A stretch of DNA of 64,000 bases from Trichomonas tenax. Its lineage: Eukaryota; Parabasalia; Trichomonadida; Trichomonadidae. A program made the position numbers and the translations under genes. The first letter of the stretch is position 1, and each line of letters starts with the position of its first letter. The notes below the pieces were generated by a model. That model saw only the letters and a list, made by a program, of their open reading frames with translations. It was not told the origin of the DNA and did not search any database. The DNA is taken from positions 33,598-97,597 of the forward strand of contig JALKBU010000063.1 of NCBI GenBank assembly GCA_023091735.1, written 5' to 3'. This document shows, one piece after another, positions 58,179 through 64,000 of the stretch.

Positions 58179-61100
58179 TTACTCTTCGTCCAAGTTGAAA
58201 GGTATTGGTACTCTCTTCCTTGTCGGGTCTAATATTTCTCTCTGTGGAACAACAGACATTGGTGATGCGTTCGCACTGGCGGTGACGAGTGTCATGTGTG
58301 GTGTTTTGATGATTCTCGAAAGTAGAGGAGACTTGAATGGCATAAGCGGTGTCTGTATTAGTGTGATTTCTTCTGATTCCTCTTCTTCCTCTTTCGTGAG
58401 TGGTGTTCTGGATGCAGCAAGATCATGCTCGATTTCTGCTGCGAGGATTGGCTCCTTTCTTCTTAACTCTTCGATCAATTCTCCATTCTTCTCGCAGAGT
58501 TTTCTGAAGAAAATTCTCAACTCCGATTGAAGTGGTGAGTTCTTTGCTCTGAGGAGTTTGTTCATTTCGTTAAGTGTTGGAAGCAACTTATCGATGAGCT
58601 GGTTGTGGAGAATTACAAGGAACTTCCTGCTTTGCTCCATGACAGCAACACCTGTTGGATCATCGATTGATGCTTCGTTGACATTAATTGCTTCCATTTG
58701 ATCCTCGATTCTAATCATGCAGAAGATTGTGTCAGAAAGCAGTCCTTCACCTTCCTTGAGGTCAATCTTTTCATCAACAAAGCGCTGAAGGACTTTAGTG
58801 CACAAAGTCATGATAACATCGAACAGCTGATCATCAGGCATGTGAGATATGATAGAAAGGAATGCACGACGTCTTGTTTTAATATCTTTGATGCGGAAGC
58901 TGTTGTGGAAGTCAGGATTCTCGCTGATTGTTGCTGGATCAATCATCTCATTGAAGTAGTAAATGCAATCGATGATGTTTTGAACTAAAAGCTTCGGATT
59001 CTTTCTGTGAAGAACATCGAAGAGACAGGACTTTGCAAAGCGTGAAACTTCTCTGTTTGCATCAGTTAAAGCTGAAATGAACCTGAAGAACATCAGCAGA
59101 CGCATCTTAATGAATTCTTCTGTAATTAAACGTGTCAAAATCAATAAAGCTTGGCGCCTAACAACTGGATATTTGTCAACGAAACAAAGAGTCATTTCCT
59201 GGACATATGGATCAACAGTACTCGTGTATTCAACGCACAAATCGCACAAAACAATCAAACAGTTGCACTTAACGACTGGATCATCAGATGAACGAAGCTG
59301 CTTAGCGAATGCAGCAACGAAACTTGATGATATATCACGTCTAACGAGGCACAACTTGCCAAGAGTGATTGTTGCGATGGATCTGACCTTCTGAGGGACA
59401 ACAACACCATTTGGAAGTGCCTCTGCAATGAGCAACTGACAGCCAGTGAAATCATAGTTTCTAATTCCCTGAACATCTCTCATCACCTCACCTAGGAGGA
59501 ATATCGATGGAGCCATCTTTTCCAAGTCACGTGAATTAGAGCGTTCATCTTCAGCAAACATATTGATTCGCTCGTTGATTTGTTGAAGGATTGTAGTGAA
59601 TTCTTCTCCGCTGTTCTCTCCCATGTTTCTAACAATGCCAACAAGCGAATGTATCCATGAGAAAACATCTTCTGGGTGTTTTTCGCGTTTAAATGATGCA
59701 ATGTTCTTGAGCGTTTCCAAAGAATCATTATAGATATCTTCGCTCTTTGCTTTGCTTGTAGAAATGAGCTTGTAATATTCGATTGGATATTGATTTCTTG
59801 ATGGCCACATTTCAACTAATTTCTTCGTATTAAAGTGCTCTGGAGTCTCTGACATCAAAAATGTTGCGATTCCCCAAATGTTTTTTGATGTGTCTGCTTC
59901 AAGTAATTTTTGAACTCCGCGACAGAAAGGCTGCAAGTTTGTGCTGCACTGCTTAAAGACAGGAATGACTCTGCTCATCAAATCCATGTGGATCGGATCA
60001 AGACTATCAGCCATTATACAACCATCATCGCTTGCGATGACCGACAAGAAGTTCTTTTCTAAAATGCTTAAAGCAAGAAGTTGCGTTTTGCTGTCAACAT
60101 CCATGCAGAGAGGAAGAATGGAATCAAACCAGATCGAATATCCGCGAATCTCTCTCATTGTATTAACGCATGATGTCAAAACTTTGGCTGCTTCTTGGCG
60201 CAGTGAAATAGAATGATCACGAGTTCTATCAGCAATGAGTTTGATGACGGCATAAGGATCGCGTGACATTAATGGCAAAAGGCTTTTAATGCAGCGAAGT
60301 GCAGCTTTGCGGACAACAAGCTTCTCATCAACAATCCTGCGCTCAAGCTTTTCTAAAAGTGTGTCTGGAAGACCAATGGAACGCTCTACTTCATTACGAT
60401 TAGGAATTGTTGGAAGAACGGAGATAATTGATGCGATTGTATCAAGTGTTGTCGCTCTAACACCAGCAACGGAGTCATTAACACCCATGAAAAGTGTTTG
60501 CGTGAGTGAAACAATTGTTTGGGGAGACATGTTTTCTAATGTTTGTGGTGATTCAAGGAACGTTCTAACGACATCCAGAGCCAGTGTTCTATAGTTAGAT
60601 TTGTTAGAACGAAGCATGTTAACAAGGAATTTGTATAAAGGCTCTTTGTCGTGAAGATATGAATACAAGAAATGGACGCAATAACATGCGTTTTCGCGTG
60701 TTGTTGCGCGGTCCGATGATCTCATTAAGAGGTGCTTTATAGTGAGCAAAAGAAGCGATGGACGTCTCTGTAGTTTGTCGCATGCATAGAAGAGAAATGT
60801 CTCTCTGCATTTCGAAACTCTTTGTGTGATTTTTCTATTCGCAGGAAGAAACTCCAGCAACAAAGCGTTGACAAGATAAGGAAGGACATATTCGAGGTAA
60901 TCGATTGATGCAATCTCTAAAAAGTCTTTCGTCACGGGAATCATCATTCTAGTGAATTCGTCGAATTCTTCAGTGTATGTACATGATAATTTAAACGCAA
61001 GTTCAGTCAGCGCAATAAGGCCATCAATTTGGATATACTCAATGAACTGTGGACAAATTGCTTTCGAGAGAATCTTAAGTAACGTAATTGATAAAAGTAA

Positions 61101-61553
61101 TGTTTCGTTTTCTGAGTCAGAGGGTGCTTTTCCTCCTTCTATTATTTGTGTTGCATTTATCATAATTGTCAGAAGTGTGTTAAAAAGAATTGGATTAAAA
61201 ATGTTCTTAATAGAAACGAGTGTTAGAAGCCTTGCATACAAAATAGAGCCGTTTTTGCGAAGTTCTCCGTCCTGAGTGATCAATGCTGCGCATAAAACTT
61301 GGAAGATTTGAGGAGATTTTCCTTCCTCTGTCATTGCATCCCAAAACTGTTCCTCGTACTTGTTTTCTGAAAGTTTTAGAATCGAATCGCTGAGTTGTGT
61401 GATCAATGAAGGGTCTTCGTTTGCTGCGTTAATCGAATTCTCCATAAATGTATCAGGTTCGCCGATCTCGCCGTGAGAAATGATATCAAGCGTCTCCGAA
61501 GAGTACTCGAACATCTTCAGTTGCTCCATTATCGCGAAGATTTCTTCATTCAT
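58179..61553 (-). CDS. NCAPD3: Condensin-II subunit CAP-D3 (Cnd1-type HEAT protein)
   Basis: 1124 residues of HEAT repeats. The Cnd1 core is at about 780-870: VRRQALLILTRLITEEFIKM, LLMFFRFISALTDANREV, FAKSCLFDVLHRKNPKLLVQ, NIIDCIYYFNEM. The MFFRF and NPKLLVQNIIDCIYYFN phrases are closer to CAP-D3 (condensin II) than to CAP-D2. The C-terminus has a Ser/Thr/Pro-rich region (TPLTKEEEEESEE, TPLMPFKSP) with CDK-like sites. It should bind SMC2/SMC4 in chromosome condensation. The ATG at 61553 follows TTCACTCTATAAAAAAACAA, a textbook-looking initiator. Shorter than animal CAP-D3. Confidence 0.85.
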   Translation of the reverse strand: MNEEIFAIMEQLKMFEYSSETLDIISHGEIGEPDTFMENSINAANEDPSLITQLSDSILKLSENKYEEQFWDAMTEEGKSPQIFQVLCAALITQDGELRKNGSILYARLLTLVSIKNIFNPILFNTLLTIMINATQIIEGGKAPSDSENETLLLSITLLKILSKAICPQFIEYIQIDGLIALTELAFKLSCTYTEEFDEFTRMMIPVTKDFLEIASIDYLEYVLPYLVNALLLEFLPANRKITQRVSKCRETFLFYACDKLQRRPSLLLLTIKHLLMRSSDRATTRENACYCVHFLYSYLHDKEPLYKFLVNMLRSNKSNYRTLALDVVRTFLESPQTLENMSPQTIVSLTQTLFMGVNDSVAGVRATTLDTIASIISVLPTIPNRNEVERSIGLPDTLLEKLERRIVDEKLVVRKAALRCIKSLLPLMSRDPYAVIKLIADRTRDHSISLRQEAAKVLTSCVNTMREIRGYSIWFDSILPLCMDVDSKTQLLALSILEKNFLSVIASDDGCIMADSLDPIHMDLMSRVIPVFKQCSTNLQPFCRGVQKLLEADTSKNIWGIATFLMSETPEHFNTKKLVEMWPSRNQYPIEYYKLISTSKAKSEDIYNDSLETLKNIASFKREKHPEDVFSWIHSLVGIVRNMGENSGEEFTTILQQINERINMFAEDERSNSRDLEKMAPSIFLLGEVMRDVQGIRNYDFTGCQLLIAEALPNGVVVPQKVRSIATITLGKLCLVRRDISSSFVAAFAKQLRSSDDPVVKCNCLIVLCDLCVEYTSTVDPYVQEMTLCFVDKYPVVRRQALLILTRLITEEFIKMRLLMFFRFISALTDANREVSRFAKSCLFDVLHRKNPKLLVQNIIDCIYYFNEMIDPATISENPDFHNSFRIKDIKTRRRAFLSIISHMPDDQLFDVIMTLCTKVLQRFVDEKIDLKEGEGLLSDTIFCMIRIEDQMEAINVNEASIDDPTGVAVMEQSRKFLVILHNQLIDKLLPTLNEMNKLLRAKNSPLQSELRIFFRKLCEKNGELIEELRRKEPILAAEIEHDLAASRTPLTKEEEEESEEITLIQTPLMPFKSPLLSRIIKTPHMTLVTASANASPMSVVPQREILDPTRKRVPIPFNLDEE

Positions 61554-62078
61554 TTTGTTTTTTTATAGAGTGAACGTTTTAAAATTCGAAAAATTAAAAA
61601 AAAATTGACCTAAATTTCAATGAACCTTGGACTTGTTAAGTTATATAATCATTTCTCTTGATTTTATCAATATTTTTCCTAGGTATTTCATTTTATATTG
61701 TTTTTATTATTTTGAAAATTTATATTTCTCATTTCTAGGGTGATAACTAATAATATTTATTAAACATAACTTTAATGCTATACATTAATAAACTAAGAAT
61801 TGTGAATCATGTATCTGATTCATCTCTTTTGATGCAAACATGATAAATTCGATTTTAAGATACCTTGAAAGCAGCAATATATAAGCATTCTGTTATATAT
61901 AGCTTTCATAAAAGCAAAATAAGTTTTTAAAACATAAATATATCAGATTTTTATATTGATGATGAAAAGTTTTCTTTTGTGTTCTTATCGCTACACATAT
62001 ATAAATATATGATTAATTATTGGATTTTGCATTTACAATTATTACAATATGTTTTATAACAACTAAAAATTAGCTTAA
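61554..62078. other. Intergenic, nothing identified
   Basis: AT-rich leader of the condensin gene and 3' flank of the surface-protein relic. Confidence 0.5.
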
Positions 62079-63565
62079 TTAAAAATCAGAACCAAGCATA
62101 AAATCAATATCTTCTTGCTTGTAATTAGGCAATGCTGTGCTGTCAAAAGTGATAGGCTGTTGATCCGAAAGTTCAACAACTATTATCACATCTCTAGGAT
62201 TCGTTTCTTCAATATCATCTTCGAGTGGTGAAACATCAGTTGTTTTTTTTTTTCATTGTTGCAAGATCTTCTATAAAGAAACAATCCAATGAATACAACA
62301 CTGTAGAAACCAGCTAAACCACTGATAACAATGATTATCAAAGTTGTTGGAGATAAAGATAAATCCAAATCTTTGGTTTCAGTTATATTTCTAATTGTTA
62401 TATCACCAATATTTTCCATCACAAAAGTTCTAACATCATTAACATAAGTCCATATAATTGTTAGATTTTGTGATGGTAATGGTATTGGACTCTTTATCAT
62501 TGTGGGATTGGGTGAAGGTTATGGTGTTAGTTTCTTCATTATTGTGAATCTTTTGGTTATCAAAACATCAGATACGATATTATCTCTATCGACACTCTTA
62601 ATTTTGATGAAATGATCTCCTTCTTCCAAATTTGGATCTAAATGGATTTCAAAATCGAATGGAAAGATATTGCTTCCATTACTGTTGACTTTCTGACCTA
62701 TTTTCCATGTATTTTCATCATTTATTGAGTCATGAATTTGGATAAAGTTATCTTCGTCGAGATCTTCAATTGTTCCTTTAATATTCAAACAATCACCAAT
62801 ATAGATTGAGTCTGAGATGCTTGATGATGTTAAATCAGGTTTAATATATTCAATAACGAAGTGAATTGTTATATTTGATGAAAGTTCATTAGTGTCTGTT
62901 GCGATGATTATTATCGAGTTTTCACCTATTCTAGTATTATTTAATGATAGTTCACTTTCAAAAGCAACATCATCAGCGCTTATATTTTTGTCAACAATTA
63001 AATATGTAGCATTAACGTTGTTCAAAAGAACTGTTATATTTCCTTGAGAACTATCCCAATCTGTCAAATTCCCATGAATTTTAATTATTTCATTCTTCGT
63101 GAAATTTTTCTTATGTGCTTGAACACTGATATTTGGCTGATACAACACTATGTAATCAATGGAATATTTGGAATATTCTTTATTGCATACAAATGGCGTG
63201 TAATATGATTTACCCATATCTTTGATTGATTTGATTTTGTAATTTTGAAAAGTACTGATATGATATGATCCATTAACAGGATATATCGATTCTTCCAGTA
63301 TAAATCTATCAGAACTGTACAACAATCACCATTTCTTATTATTAGTACACTAGCAGAGACTTTCATCAACCATGAAATTTAATGATACATTTCTTTCTTT
63401 GTCATCTGGATAAATTAGTTTTATAGGTTCATTTCCAATACCATGGGCATGTTTATTGTACCTTCTAAAGAATATTATAATGTTGAGTATCATTTTTGCA
63501 AAAATAAACATGTCAAGAAATTTGTGATGTGTCAAGAAATTTATGAGAGATCGTTTAAAAATCAA
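62079..63565 (-). pseudogene. Decayed surface protein with Ig-like repeats
   Basis: One frame runs from about 63565 to 62186 with in-frame stops at 63350-63352, 63326-63328 and 62519-62521. The last 36 codons lie in the next frame after an 11-base poly-T/A run at 62243-62253, ending at TAA 62079-62081. Two repeats of about 100 residues are clear (PNISVQAHKKNFTKNEIIKI, then KPDLTSSSISDSIYIGDCLN). Each has the IKG/HGN.TDWD..., IATDTNELSS or KSVDRDNIVSD pattern seen in large trichomonad surface proteins. A Pro/Ser linker, one membrane helix (TTLIIIVISGLAGFYSVVFI) and an acidic tail follow. The N-terminus is missing. It is probably the 3' end of a multi-kilobase gene. Confidence 0.75.
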
Positions 63566-63599
63566 AATTTTGGACTCATAAAAGGGTCAAATCTTGATT

Positions 63600-64000
63600 T
63601 AACATATCACATGTTTGTTCGACTAACAGATCTATGTACGGCATTAATACAAAGTTTTGAATTCAATGGGAAAATTTTTCTTTCAAAATTCGGTATAGTA
63701 GTAGGTGGAATAATTTTCCATGTATTACTGAAAATAATGATAACGACTTCTCGGTTTTTGAAAAGACATGAAAAATGGGCAATTAAATTTTTATAAGCAA
63801 AGTCGGCAAAACTCGTTTTTTAACTCACTTGATTAACTTTTTGCTAAGTTATTGAATGATAATGTGCAAAATCCTGTTGTGCATGATATATTAAAGAATT
63901 AGCTAACAAAGTCTATATTTCATTAAAATATTAGATATATCTTGCATCAAAAACATTGATTTCCCATGATGTGCTTTACTCATTATAATATATTATATTC
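63600..64000. other. Right-hand edge, no supported gene
   Basis: An ORF on + (63443-63796) overlaps the relic on the other strand. It has an ATG but random-looking composition, so I leave it out. The rest is AT-rich. Confidence 0.4.

Noticed and set aside
63443..63796. 117-codon + strand ORF
   Set aside because: It overlaps the surface-protein relic on the other strand and has no initiator or recognisable segment.
1..64000. CRISPR arrays, bacterial operons, riboswitches, rRNA
   Set aside because: None seen. The genome is eukaryotic, genes are monocistronic in layout, and no regular direct repeats with spacers occur.

Overview
This window looks like nuclear DNA of a parabasalid flagellate (a trichomonad in the broad sense of Trichomonas or Tritrichomonas). 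The basis is mixed. The DNA is AT-rich and every gene is a single uninterrupted ORF. Many start codons lie within about 5-25 bases of a TCA-type initiator (for example TCACTCTATAAA before the condensin gene and TCAATAATCATT just before the ATG at 23438). Several stop codons merge with TAAA, as in trichomonad polyadenylation signals. The gene content is plainly eukaryotic: cytoplasmic dynein, condensin, Rab GTPases, mRNA cap methyltransferase, FIP1 and RPA32. Decayed surface-protein genes and Tc1/mariner-like elements sit between the housekeeping genes. I cannot name the species.

Layout. 1-7201: an N-terminal fragment of a low-complexity protein (- strand, running off the left edge), a palindromic TA-flanked element, a small possible gene, a nested inverted repeat, a TTBK/CK1-type kinase (2720-3715), a 2-kb gap with a strong hairpin, a decayed membrane-protein gene (5736-6860) and a small frameshifted gene (6904-7201). 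7266-15921: four - strand genes, namely a PP2A B''-type EF-hand subunit, a CK1 kinase with a long charged tail, an importin-beta receptor and a Sel1-like repeat protein. 16464-25949: mostly + strand, with two ORFs of a probable broken gene, a 78-residue ubiquitin-like protein ending in LKGG, FIP1, a FOP/TON1-type LisH protein, a MORN protein, a Rab (-), a membrane protein with an RS-rich tail and the cap N7-methyltransferase. 26008-33697 (-): RPA32, PUS7/TruD pseudouridine synthase, a coiled-coil RasGEF and a degenerate M20 peptidase homologue. 34339-47163: a 4274-residue cytoplasmic-type dynein heavy chain. 47556-54281: a LisH protein with YSYTYS repeats, a cytosolic carboxypeptidase (tubulin-tail processing family), an ankyrin protein, a 37-residue membrane microprotein, an unrecognised protein and a Rab. 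54529-56748: a subtilisin relic and a 1.27-kb mariner-like element. 57094-64000: an H1-type winged-helix protein, tRNA-Asp(GUC), the condensin-II subunit CAP-D3 and a decayed Ig-repeat surface protein.

Functional themes. Several genes belong to the microtubule and flagellar machinery (dynein heavy chain, carboxypeptidase, FOP/TON1-like LisH protein, possibly the LisH/YSYTYS and MORN proteins). Others belong to mRNA capping and polyadenylation (cap methyltransferase, FIP1), chromosome structure (CAP-D3, the H1-like protein, RPA32) and small-GTPase/kinase signalling (two Rabs, RasGEF, two CK1 kinases, PP2A B''). They are single-gene units on both strands, not operons. A TGACATGTAAA-type 11-mer recurs upstream of many of them and is the clearest shared regulatory candidate.

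Where a longest-ORF start would be TTG or GTG, I moved the start to the first plausible ATG. No similarity search was run. Family calls come from reading motifs.
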